Of a DNA stretch of 64,000 nt, positions 9,269-16,977 are shown piece by piece. A program made the position numbers and the translations under genes. Location of the stretch: the NCBI GenBank assembly GCA_002471825.1, contig DKQS01000001.1, forward strand, positions 421,897 to 485,896, read 5' to 3'. The notes under the pieces are model-generated. The model saw only the letters and a list, made by a program, of their open reading frames with translations. It searched no databases and had not been told where the DNA came from. Every line of letters starts with the position of its first letter. Position 1 is the first letter of the stretch. The DNA comes from Flavobacteriaceae bacterium UBA7302. GTDB taxonomy: Bacteria > Bacteroidota > Bacteroidia > Flavobacteriales > Flavobacteriaceae.

Positions 9269-10003
9269 ATGAGTGAAAAACAATATTTCTCTATAACCAG
9301 CCTGTTGATTCTCTTACTGGGCATCTCATGCCAATCCGATCCTTCCCTTAGTTTTGAAATTCCAGAAGAAGGATTTCAAGTGGTTCAACACCTTCCCAAG
9401 GAATCCAAAGAACGTCAAAACAATGTATTGTACTTGACACCCCGACCTATTAAGGTTAAGGAATTTGATTCTCCCGAATTAAATCGGTTTATTGATAGTA
9501 TGTATGCCGTGATGCTTCGTACTGCAGGGGTGGGCATTGCTGCCAATCAATTGGGCAAACGTTTGCAGATCTTTATGATTGAAGCCAAAGTAGACAATCC
9601 GAGGTACCAAGTTTTAGGTCCAGTTGAAAAACAAATTTTCATCAACCCTATCATCACGAAGGTTTCGGAAAAACGGAAAAACTTTTGGCATGGTTGTTTG
9701 AGTGCCAAAGGCGAAAAAAGAGGAAATGTCGCCACTTTTGAATGGATCGAATACGAATGTATGAATCCGGATGGAAGCCTTCGAAAAGGTCGACTTGAAG
9801 GATTTGGCGCTGTGATTTTTCAACATGAATATAGGCACCTCATGAAAGGAACCTATATGGATCGCGCCAATCACTTTGAAGAGAGAAGTGCACTCAATCA
9901 AAAAATTGATTCAGGTGAACTCCCGTTTTTTGAATATGCCAAAGACACACTTCCATTATTGATCAAAGGCTATGAACTTGGAAAGAAGTTGGAGGATTAT
10001 TAA
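9269..10003 (+). CDS. Peptide deformylase-family lipoprotein
   Basis: A peptide deformylase homologue of 244 residues. Motif 1 is GVGIAANQ (87-94), motif 2 is HGCLS (141-145) where the usual form is EGCLS, and motif 3 is HEYRH (186-190). The metal ligands Cys143, His186 and His190 and the catalytic Glu187 are intact, so activity is plausible. Unlike housekeeping deformylases, which act in the cytosol on nascent chains, it begins with a hydrophobic signal and the lipobox LGISC (Cys21), implying an exported lipoprotein. The C-terminal 50 residues extend beyond the usual family end. It sits between an anchored hydrolase and a GH43 glycosidase, so it probably belongs to an envelope operon. Its substrate outside the cytosol is unknown. 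Confidence 0.82.
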   Translation: MSEKQYFSITSLLILLLGISCQSDPSLSFEIPEEGFQVVQHLPKESKERQNNVLYLTPRPIKVKEFDSPELNRFIDSMYAVMLRTAGVGIAANQLGKRLQIFMIEAKVDNPRYQVLGPVEKQIFINPIITKVSEKRKNFWHGCLSAKGEKRGNVATFEWIEYECMNPDGSLRKGRLEGFGAVIFQHEYRHLMKGTYMDRANHFEERSALNQKIDSGELPFFEYAKDTLPLLIKGYELGKKLEDY

Positions 10004-10018
10004 TAAAAAAATGAAAAC

Positions 10019-11707
10019 TTGAATCAGGTGAAACAAATACTTCACGCCATTTTCGTCTTGTTCTTGGTAGTTCAGACGCACGGTCAACAAAACAACACTT
10101 TTACCAATCCCATCATTCCAGGTGGTCATCCAGATCCATCAATTTGCAAGGTTGGTGATACGTTCTACATTGTGAATTCAACCTTTGAATACTTCCCGGG
10201 ACTACCTATTCACAGAAGCAAAGATTTAATCAATTGGGAATTAATTGGCTATGGCCTTCATAGGCCGGAACAGGTTAGTTCTGAAGTGAATTTGGTTGAT
10301 GTACAATCCGATGGAGGGATTCATGCCCCAACCATGCGTTATCACAAAGGTACATTTTACATCATCACTACCAATGTTTACTATAATGCTAATTCGAAAA
10401 AGACGGATTTTGTCAACTTCATAATAACGGCAAAGAATCCTGCTGGACCTTGGTCAGAGCCGCATGTGTTGGATGGAGCTCCAGGTATTGACCCCGATAT
10501 TTTTTTCGATGATGATGGAAGGGTTTGGTACGTCGGAACGCATTCACCCCAGAATCCAAATTTTGAAGGAGAAGGAGAAATTTGGTTGCAGGAAATCGAC
10601 TTGATGAACTGGAAACTGAAAGGCAAACGCCATTACTTGTGGCGCGGAGCCTGCGGTGGTGTTTGGGTGGAAGGACCTCATATGTATAAAAGGGATAACC
10701 GATACTATTTGATGGTAGCAGAAGGCGGAACATCTTTTAACCATGCAGTGATGATCGCCGTGAGTGATAAAATTACTGGACCTTATGTATCCAATGACCG
10801 CAACCCCATTTTATCTACCCGACACCTTTCATATGACAATTGGGTGCATAGCACAGGTCACGGAGACTTGATCGAATTGGACGATGGTCGTTGGTATATG
10901 GTTGCCCTAGGGATCCGTGGTGACATTGATCGAGGTTCTAATATGGGCCGTGAAACACATTTGATCCCGGTGCAATGGGAACGTGAACCCTTTTGGTGGA
11001 AAGAAAAGAAATATGAATGGCCAGTCGTTGCTCCTTTGACAGGAAAAGTGGAACGGCAGGCTCCTGTGCCTTTTTTTGGCACTTCTCAGAAGCGAAATTT
11101 GGCCTTTTTGGATGACTTTGAAGATGAAACACTTAAACTTCAGTGGAATTTTAGAAGAGTTCCATTGAACAAAGTCTATTCCTTGACAGCGTCCAAAGGA
11201 AAACTTCGATTATACTCCAATTCCGAGGCGATTACCGAACGCGGACGAGCAAGTCTGATGGGATTCCGACAAACGGAAAGCGATTTTGCATATAGTATTG
11301 AGATGGAGTTCAATCCCAACAAAAACAATTCAGAAGCGGGAATTAGTTTGTTTCAAAAAGACGATAATTATTTTACCTTCACCATTATTCAAAAGAAAAA
11401 TTCCAATTATTTACAATTAAAACTGGCGGAACCCAATCAAAAACCTGTCATTGTAAAACAGGAGAAATTGCCGAATTATAAGGGCAACATTCAATTCAAG
11501 CTAAGTTCTAAAAATCAAAGCTATTTGTTCTCCTATTCTTTGAATGGAAAAGAATTCACGGAGTTCCAAAAAACAAAATCGAACTATATTTTAAGTAAAA
11601 AATATACAGGAGCTTATCTTGGTGTTTATGCAACAGGCAATGGATTCAAAACCAAGGATTTTGCGGACTTCGACAACGCCAATTACATCGGATTTGAAAG
11701 GGAATAG
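10019..11707 (+). CDS. Glycoside hydrolase family 43 (beta-xylosidase/arabinofuranosidase-like)
   Basis: A secreted GH43 enzyme of about 560 residues. The five-bladed propeller domain carries the three expected acids: HPDPS (catalytic base Asp), GIDPDIF (pKa-modulating Asp) and WVEGPH (acid Glu). The second half, from about residue 365, is a beta-sandwich typical of GH43 beta-xylosidases. A signal peptide ends near THGQ. The start is uncertain: the frame opens at a TTG (10019) or a GTG (10028), while an ATG at 10011 is out of frame by one base. Likely substrates are xylo- or arabino-oligosaccharides from plant or algal polysaccharide. No SusC/SusD pair lies nearby. It is the last gene of the envelope cluster. 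Confidence 0.85.
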   Translation: MNQVKQILHAIFVLFLVVQTHGQQNNTFTNPIIPGGHPDPSICKVGDTFYIVNSTFEYFPGLPIHRSKDLINWELIGYGLHRPEQVSSEVNLVDVQSDGGIHAPTMRYHKGTFYIITTNVYYNANSKKTDFVNFIITAKNPAGPWSEPHVLDGAPGIDPDIFFDDDGRVWYVGTHSPQNPNFEGEGEIWLQEIDLMNWKLKGKRHYLWRGACGGVWVEGPHMYKRDNRYYLMVAEGGTSFNHAVMIAVSDKITGPYVSNDRNPILSTRHLSYDNWVHSTGHGDLIELDDGRWYMVALGIRGDIDRGSNMGRETHLIPVQWEREPFWWKEKKYEWPVVAPLTGKVERQAPVPFFGTSQKRNLAFLDDFEDETLKLQWNFRRVPLNKVYSLTASKGKLRLYSNSEAITERGRASLMGFRQTESDFAYSIEMEFNPNKNNSEAGISLFQKDDNYFTFTIIQKKNSNYLQLKLAEPNQKPVIVKQEKLPNYKGNIQFKLSSKNQSYLFSYSLNGKEFTEFQKTKSNYILSKKYTGAYLGVYATGNGFKTKDFADFDNANYIGFERE

Positions 11708-11727
11708 AATTTACTACGGTCCTTACC

Positions 11728-12162
11728 CTAGGAAGCTTTATTGTATGATTTGGATTGCTCTTGTTTCATGATCTCGATCATTTCTTGAGGTGGAACAGTA
11801 ATTTTTCGTTGTACCAAATCCAACCAAGCACCTTCGAGTTCTACCACACAAGATAGTTCGTCCATTGAATTGAAAATTTCATGCGAGATTTTAAACTTTC
11901 GAAAGTCTTCAGAAACGTAATCGATCTTACAATTGACGGTAATGATTTCGCTTAAATGAACTTCTTTGCGATAGTTCGAGGTGACCTTAAATACAACCGG
12001 GCCGATTTTTAGCTTTCTAAATTTTAAAAAGGAAAACCCCATACTATCAAAATAGGCAATTCGTACTTGATCTGTATAATCAACATAAGCTGTTTGTCGC
12101 ATGTGCATATTAGGGTCTACATCTGCCCATCGCACTTCAAATTGTTTTTCAAAATATTTCAT
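11728..12162 (-). CDS. Hotdog-fold acyl-CoA thioesterase (4HBT-like)
   Basis: A 144-residue single-domain hotdog protein. The N-terminus FEVRWADVDPNMHMRQTAYVDYTDQVRIAYF matches the 4-hydroxybenzoyl-CoA thioesterase/YbgC pattern, in which the Asp of the (W/Y)xDxDxxxH segment is catalytic; its central part here is ADVDPNMH. It should hydrolyse acyl- or aroyl-CoA esters in the cytosol; which one cannot be told. It is divergent from an HxlR regulator and shares with it a 101-bp region containing two identical inverted repeats. On this strand a TATATTTG box lies between the repeats, so the regulator probably controls this gene. Confidence 0.8.
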   Translation of the reverse strand: MKYFEKQFEVRWADVDPNMHMRQTAYVDYTDQVRIAYFDSMGFSFLKFRKLKIGPVVFKVTSNYRKEVHLSEIITVNCKIDYVSEDFRKFKISHEIFNSMDELSCVVELEGAWLDLVQRKITVPPQEMIEIMKQEQSKSYNKAS

Positions 12163-12186
12163 TGAAAAGGTTTTTTTATTAATCTA

Positions 12187-12203
12187 AGTTCTGTTTTAGA
12201 ACT
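12187..12203. promoter_or_regulatory. Inverted repeat 1, probable HxlR operator
   Basis: Perfect inverted repeat AGTTCT-N5-AGAACT, 17 bp. It has the same arms and spacer length as the repeat at 12220-12236, offset by exactly 33 bp, so both would lie on the same face of the helix. It is next to the -7 box of the thioesterase gene. Confidence 0.65.
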
Positions 12204-12211
12204 CAAATATA
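12204..12211 (-). promoter_or_regulatory. -7 promoter element of the thioesterase gene
   Basis: The minus strand reads TATATTTG, a perfect match to the Bacteroidota TANNTTTG element, about 42 bp ahead of the thioesterase ATG. It begins immediately next to one HxlR-type inverted repeat, and the place where a -33 element would lie is covered by the second repeat. No good TTTG is seen at -33, which would fit a regulated promoter. Confidence 0.5.
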
Positions 12212-12219
12212 TAAAATTA

Positions 12220-12236
12220 AGTTCTAAAAAAGAACT
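12220..12236. promoter_or_regulatory. Inverted repeat 2, probable HxlR operator
   Basis: Second perfect AGTTCT-N5-AGAACT element, 28 bp ahead of the HxlR start codon and covering the -33 position of the divergent thioesterase promoter. HxlR proteins bind as dimers to such dyads, usually in their own promoter; the assignment to this regulator is inferred from position. Confidence 0.65.
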
Positions 12237-12263
12237 CTGATTAAAATTTTATATATTTAACCT

Positions 12264-12734
12264 ATGGAAAAAGACTCGCCTTCGGCCCATTCAAGAGACA
12301 TTTGTCCAGTAATCAAGTCCCTTCAGGAGATTGGTGATAAATGGATCTTACTTATTTTGAGAGAAAGCTTTTTTGGAGTCAAAAAATTTGATGATTATCA
12401 AGCAAGCCTTAATATTTCTCGCTCTGTTTTAACAAAAAAGCTCTCGCAAATGGTTGACTACAACCTGCTTGAGAAAAGTATTTATAAAGCCGAAAATCAA
12501 AGAGGACGAAATGAATACCTGCTTACCAAAAAAGGAAAAGAATTATTACCTTTTGTGGCCTCATTAATTGATTGGGGAAATAAATATCAAGTAAAAAATG
12601 GAGAAGAAACCATAGAACTCATCGATAGTTCCAATTCAAAACCCATACATTTAAGTCTCGAAAATGAACTCGGTGAAAAAGTTCGGTTCAGGCAATTAAA
12701 TGTCAAAAAAATTATCAAGCCCGAGAGCAAGTAA
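12264..12734 (+). CDS. HxlR-family transcriptional regulator
   Basis: A 156-residue winged-helix regulator. The core CPVIKSLQEIGDKWILLIL, followed by KFDDYQ, ISRSVLTKKLSQMVDYNLLEKS and the wing NQRGRNEYLLTKKG, is the HxlR/YodB pattern. The only cysteine is Cys14, at the position where YodB and related proteins sense quinones, aldehydes or other electrophiles, so redox or electrophile sensing is possible. The C-terminal 45 residues extend beyond the minimal family length. It is divergent from a thioesterase, and two AGTTCT-N5-AGAACT dyads lie between them, so autoregulation and control of the thioesterase are likely. The ATG is preceded by an AT-rich TATATTTA. Confidence 0.88.
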   Translation: MEKDSPSAHSRDICPVIKSLQEIGDKWILLILRESFFGVKKFDDYQASLNISRSVLTKKLSQMVDYNLLEKSIYKAENQRGRNEYLLTKKGKELLPFVASLIDWGNKYQVKNGEETIELIDSSNSKPIHLSLENELGEKVRFRQLNVKKIIKPESK

Positions 12735-12770
12735 CTTTTTATCCGCACCAGAACAATACAACTTAACCAA

Positions 12771-14423
12771 ATGAGAATTACCAACATCCTTTTCGTCCTT
12801 GTCGCTACCCTATTACTAAGTTGCGCCAATAATGCTAAAAAAACGGTTACCAAAACTTCCAACGATTATGAAGACCTAGTGGCCTTATTCAAAGAGTGGC
12901 GCAGTTTTGAAAATCCGCCTAAACTAAACGGAGCTCCCGATTACACCAAAGCCACCTTTGCCAAGAGGCAACCAACTTTTAAGCAATTACAACAAAAACT
13001 TCAAAGTATTGACACGACCAATTGGCCCGTTGAGAACAAAGTTGATTGGATGATTGTTTGGGCAGAGATGAATGGCTATGATTTTAACCATCGTATCCTT
13101 CAACCTTGGACTCGCGATCCTGCCTTTTACAAGACCGTTTGGACCTACAAAAGTGATGTGCCCGCACATGAGGGGCCAACCCATCATGGAACCACAGAAC
13201 TTTGGACCTATGAATTTCCTTTGTCTGATTCAGAAAGAAATCGATTCATGAATGACTTAAAAGTAATTCAACCTTTGAACAATCAGGCCAAAAAAAACTT
13301 GACTGGAAATGCCAGAGATTTATGGATCGCTGGTATTCGAGATATTGAGACGCAAGCCACGGTTTTAGAGAGTATAAAAAGTAAAAAAGGAGTTTCAAAC
13401 GATTCAGAATTACTTGCTTTGATTGATGAGGCTATTGCCTCGACCAAGGATTTGGCGGAATGGCTAAAAGAGGAAGCGAAAACAAAAACCGGTCCTTCTG
13501 GAATCGGAAAAGAAAACTACACTTGGTATTTGCAAAATGTACATTTGGTTCCGCTAAGTTGGGAAGATGAAGTTATGATTTTAAAAAGGGAATTGGCTAG
13601 AGCTTGGTCTTCTCTAAAACTCGAAGAGCATCGCAATCGAAGTATCCCACAATTAAAGGACGCTGATTCTCCTGAGGCCTATGACAAGATGGCTGATGAA
13701 GCCGCTAAAAGCATGATGGAATTTCTCGAAAAACAAGATATTTTGACCATGAAACCTTATTTAGAGCCTGCCTTGCGAGCTCAGTTGGGTGAATTTATTC
13801 CGAAAGAAAAACGTAACTTTTTTAGAATTGGTCAGCACTTCGATCCACGACCCTTGTTTGCTCATTTTTACCATTGGTTCGAATTGGCCCGAATGGAAAA
13901 TGAACCTCATAAAAGTGAAATCAGAAGAGGACCATTGTTGTATAACATTTTCGACTCTAGAAATGAAGGTACTGCCACAGCTGTAGAAGAAATGTTTATG
14001 CAAGCGGGATGGTTTGATGACAGTCCCAGAACCAAAGAAATTGTATACATCATGATTGCCCAACGAGCCGCTAGAGGATTGGGATCATTATATGCACATG
14101 CCAATGAAATGACCATGGAAGAGGCCGGTGGTATCCACAGCGAATACACTCCAAGAGGCTGGATGAAGACCGAGAAAGAGCTGCTCATTTTTGAACAACA
14201 CTTGTATTTACGTCAGCCTGGTTATGGTACTAGCTATATAACTGGAAAATATTTACTGGAAAATACCATGGCAGAATATACAAGATTGTTAGAATTGGAG
14301 GGAAAGACCTTCGTTCCTAAGAATTTCTTTGACACCTTGAACAGCATTGGAAACATTCCGATTTCCCTAGGACACTGGGAGATGACTGGGCTGAATGAAT
14401 TAGAAGGTTTACTTGATAATTAA
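12771..14423 (+). CDS. DUF885-like lipoprotein without the zinc motif
   Basis: A 550-residue predicted lipoprotein (lipobox LLSC, Cys18). The C-terminal half resembles the DUF885 family, whose members are mostly metallopeptidase-like: NEGTATAVEEMFMQAGWFD corresponds to the EGWALYAE region, and RQPGYGTSYITGK to the PGQALSYKIG region. I cannot find the HExxH motif that normally precedes these; the corresponding stretch reads EPHKSEIRRG. It may therefore be non-catalytic or use other ligands. It is probably envelope-bound. It starts 36 bp after the HxlR gene and ends 33 bp before an oxidase gene, so it could share a transcript with either. Confidence 0.65.
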   Translation: MRITNILFVLVATLLLSCANNAKKTVTKTSNDYEDLVALFKEWRSFENPPKLNGAPDYTKATFAKRQPTFKQLQQKLQSIDTTNWPVENKVDWMIVWAEMNGYDFNHRILQPWTRDPAFYKTVWTYKSDVPAHEGPTHHGTTELWTYEFPLSDSERNRFMNDLKVIQPLNNQAKKNLTGNARDLWIAGIRDIETQATVLESIKSKKGVSNDSELLALIDEAIASTKDLAEWLKEEAKTKTGPSGIGKENYTWYLQNVHLVPLSWEDEVMILKRELARAWSSLKLEEHRNRSIPQLKDADSPEAYDKMADEAAKSMMEFLEKQDILTMKPYLEPALRAQLGEFIPKEKRNFFRIGQHFDPRPLFAHFYHWFELARMENEPHKSEIRRGPLLYNIFDSRNEGTATAVEEMFMQAGWFDDSPRTKEIVYIMIAQRAARGLGSLYAHANEMTMEEAGGIHSEYTPRGWMKTEKELLIFEQHLYLRQPGYGTSYITGKYLLENTMAEYTRLLELEGKTFVPKNFFDTLNSIGNIPISLGHWEMTGLNELEGLLDN

Positions 14424-14456
14424 TCTTTGTTGATGTAATCCACAATACTTCCTCGA

Positions 14457-15623
14457 ATGAACTACGAGCAAAAAATGCAACGTTTTGCCAATTGTTACCC
14501 AAGAGTTTCTGACGTTGCTCAGAAGGCTCAACAACGAATTCCGAAAGTTGCCTGGGAGTATCTAGATTCTGGAACTGGGAGGGAGGATTTACTACAAAGA
14601 AACATATTGAGTTTCCAAGACTTACGATTTGTACCTCAATTCTGTAAAGGCGAATTTAACGCTGATATCAGCACCACTTTATTTGGTAAGACCTACGCTG
14701 CACCCATTGGAATTGCTCCGGTTGGACTAACTGGATTGATGTGGCCCAAAGTAGAGCAATATTTGGCTACAACGGGTAATCGAATGAACATCCCTTTTTG
14801 TTTGAGTACGGTAGCCACCGAAACTCCAGAAACAATTGGGCTCTTGGTGGGAGAAAATGGCTGGTTTCAACTCTATCCACCAAAGGATATGGACGTTTGC
14901 AATTCTTTATTGGATAGAGCTCAACAAGCCGGATTTTCAACGTTGGTCATCACGGCAGATGTGCCCATGGCAAGTCGCCGAGAACGCAGTAAAAAAGCAG
15001 GACTGGCTGTTCCGCCTAAAATCACTCCGAAACTGATTTGGGACGGAATAACACATCCGTCTTGGGCCTGGAAAACGATCAAACGTGGACTTCCAAGACT
15101 GCGTACAGTTGAACATTACACCAATACAAAAGACATGAAATTCACTAGTGGATTTGTAGGGAATCGACTAGGCGGAACTTTGGATTGGGACTACTGTAAA
15201 CGGGTGAAAGAACGCTGGAAAGGACCGGTTGTTCTGAAAGGAATCTTACATCCCGAAGATGCAGAGAAAGTCGTTGAAATCGGGCTGGATGGTGTTTATG
15301 TCTCCAACCATGGTGGACGACAATTCGATGGTGCCATCACCGCCTTTGAGGCATTGCCAGAAATTGTAAAAGTCATCAAAGGCAGAATCCCTGTCCTCTT
15401 TGACAGCGGAATCCGATCTGGATTGGATGCAATGAAAGCCCTTTATTTGGGTGCAGATTTTGTCCTAGCTGGTCGACCTTTTGTAATGGGTGTATCAGCA
15501 CTTGATAAATTAGGAGGAGATTACATTGCGCATATTTTCATAGACGATCTTAAAAACAACATGGTGCAAGTTGGGGCAAAAAACCTACAAGAACTTCGCC
15601 AAGCAGATGTATTCAAAGCCTAA
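14457..15623 (+). CDS. FMN-dependent alpha-hydroxyacid oxidase/dehydrogenase (LldD-like)
   Basis: A TIM-barrel flavoenzyme of 388 residues. The C-terminal active-site segment SNHGGRQFDGA supplies the catalytic His and Arg, followed by FDSGIRSG and LGADFVLAGRPF, which bind the FMN phosphate. These are the hallmarks of the L-lactate dehydrogenase/glycolate oxidase family, which oxidises (S)-2-hydroxyacids to 2-ketoacids. The central motif TADVPMASRRER is less canonical than TVDxPxxGxRExD. L-lactate is the most likely substrate, but glycolate or another hydroxyacid is possible. There is no signal peptide or membrane helix, so it is cytosolic or peripheral. Confidence 0.85.
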   Translation: MNYEQKMQRFANCYPRVSDVAQKAQQRIPKVAWEYLDSGTGREDLLQRNILSFQDLRFVPQFCKGEFNADISTTLFGKTYAAPIGIAPVGLTGLMWPKVEQYLATTGNRMNIPFCLSTVATETPETIGLLVGENGWFQLYPPKDMDVCNSLLDRAQQAGFSTLVITADVPMASRRERSKKAGLAVPPKITPKLIWDGITHPSWAWKTIKRGLPRLRTVEHYTNTKDMKFTSGFVGNRLGGTLDWDYCKRVKERWKGPVVLKGILHPEDAEKVVEIGLDGVYVSNHGGRQFDGAITAFEALPEIVKVIKGRIPVLFDSGIRSGLDAMKALYLGADFVLAGRPFVMGVSALDKLGGDYIAHIFIDDLKNNMVQVGAKNLQELRQADVFKA

Positions 15624-15789
15624 GATTTTCGTTCTTCTCATTACACCGATTTCGTAGATTTATCTATCAAATACATTCATTTTTTCGTCATTATCCTGTA
15701 TCTTGCATAGAGCTTCAAAACATTCATAACTCGAAAAAACAGTACCGTCGTCAACAGCGGTAAAATCAATAAGAAAACCAAAAAGAAGA

Positions 15790-16953
15790 ATGAAGTTAGC
15801 CGATTATTCTTACGATTTACCTGAATTTCGAATTGCCAAGCATCCACCCGAAGAACGTGGAACCTCCAAGTTATTAATTTACAATCAAGGAAACATTGGG
15901 CATCACAATTTTGGGGATATTTCACAAGAATTACCCAAAGATGCAACCCTGGTATTCAACGATACCAAAGTAATTCCCGCTCGTATCATCATGCATCGCG
16001 ATACCGGGGCACGGATTGAAATTTTTCTATTGGAACCCTTGCGTCCGTCCACTTCTCATGAGGTAATCATGACTAGCGAAAAAACATGTACCTGGAAGTG
16101 TATGATAGGGAATGCTCGAAAATGGAAGGAAAATACCACCTTATCTCACCCAACGCTAAATTTTACAGCAACTAGAACTGGTAAGGACGAAGTTACCTTT
16201 CATTGGGAAGAATTTAGTTTTAGTGAACTTTTGGAAGAAATTGGCAAAATTCCCCTTCCACCCTACATTCATCGGGATGTAGAAGAAGAAGATAAAGATC
16301 GTTACCAAACCGTCTACTCGAAAATGAACGGAGCGGTTGCTGCACCGACCGCAGGATTGCATTTTACTGAAAAAATAATATCGGATTTACGCGAAAAAGG
16401 GGTTCATACGGAATATCTGACACTACACGTTTCGGCGGGGACTTTTCAACCCATCAAAACAGATAATATTACGGAACATCCCATGCATAACGAGCAGGTA
16501 TGGATTCAAAAAGAGACGATTGAAAAACTGATTGCTTCAACACAAACCATTGCGGTAGGTACCACATCCATGCGTACGTTAGAAAGTTTGTATTGGTTCG
16601 GAGTTCGCCTTGAACAAGGAATTGAAGAATTTTACATCAAACAAACCGATCCATATACCTTCAGTGCTGTGGATAAAAGGAAGGCTCTTCAAAATGTGCT
16701 GGACTTTATGAATAATAAAGGCATCAATCAACTGGGTGGACAAACTGAAATTTTCTTGTATCCAGGATATCAGTTCAAAATCTGTGAGGGATTGATTACC
16801 AATTACCACATGCCGAATTCGACCCTAATACTTTTAATCGCTGCCTTCATCGGCGATGATTGGCGAAAGGTTTACCAAGAGGCCCTAGACAATGATTATA
16901 AGTTTTTGAGCTACGGAGACAGTTCATTGCTCATCCCAAAATCAAACAACTAA
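15790..16953 (+). CDS. QueA-family S-adenosylmethionine:tRNA ribosyltransferase-isomerase
   Basis: A 387-residue QueA-family protein. Family signatures include LVFNDTKVIPAR, GAVAAPTAGLHFTEKII, LHVSAGTFQPI, TEIFLYPGYQFK and LITNYHMPNSTLILLIAAF. QueA transfers the ribosyl part of SAM to 7-aminomethyl-7-deazaguanine in tRNA, the step before queuosine. The N-terminal lobe (LPEFRIAKHPPEERGTSKLL) and the insert TCTWKCMIGNARKW differ from E. coli-type QueA. They look like a second QueA-like paralogue that Bacteroidota often carry, so I leave out the gene symbol. It lies 24 bp ahead of ppc on the same strand and may be co-transcribed. The start is the first ATG of the frame. Confidence 0.8.
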   Translation: MKLADYSYDLPEFRIAKHPPEERGTSKLLIYNQGNIGHHNFGDISQELPKDATLVFNDTKVIPARIIMHRDTGARIEIFLLEPLRPSTSHEVIMTSEKTCTWKCMIGNARKWKENTTLSHPTLNFTATRTGKDEVTFHWEEFSFSELLEEIGKIPLPPYIHRDVEEEDKDRYQTVYSKMNGAVAAPTAGLHFTEKIISDLREKGVHTEYLTLHVSAGTFQPIKTDNITEHPMHNEQVWIQKETIEKLIASTQTIAVGTTSMRTLESLYWFGVRLEQGIEEFYIKQTDPYTFSAVDKRKALQNVLDFMNNKGINQLGGQTEIFLYPGYQFKICEGLITNYHMPNSTLILLIAAFIGDDWRKVYQEALDNDYKFLSYGDSSLLIPKSNN

Positions 16954-16977
16954 AAACAACCAAAAATAAAAGCTGAA

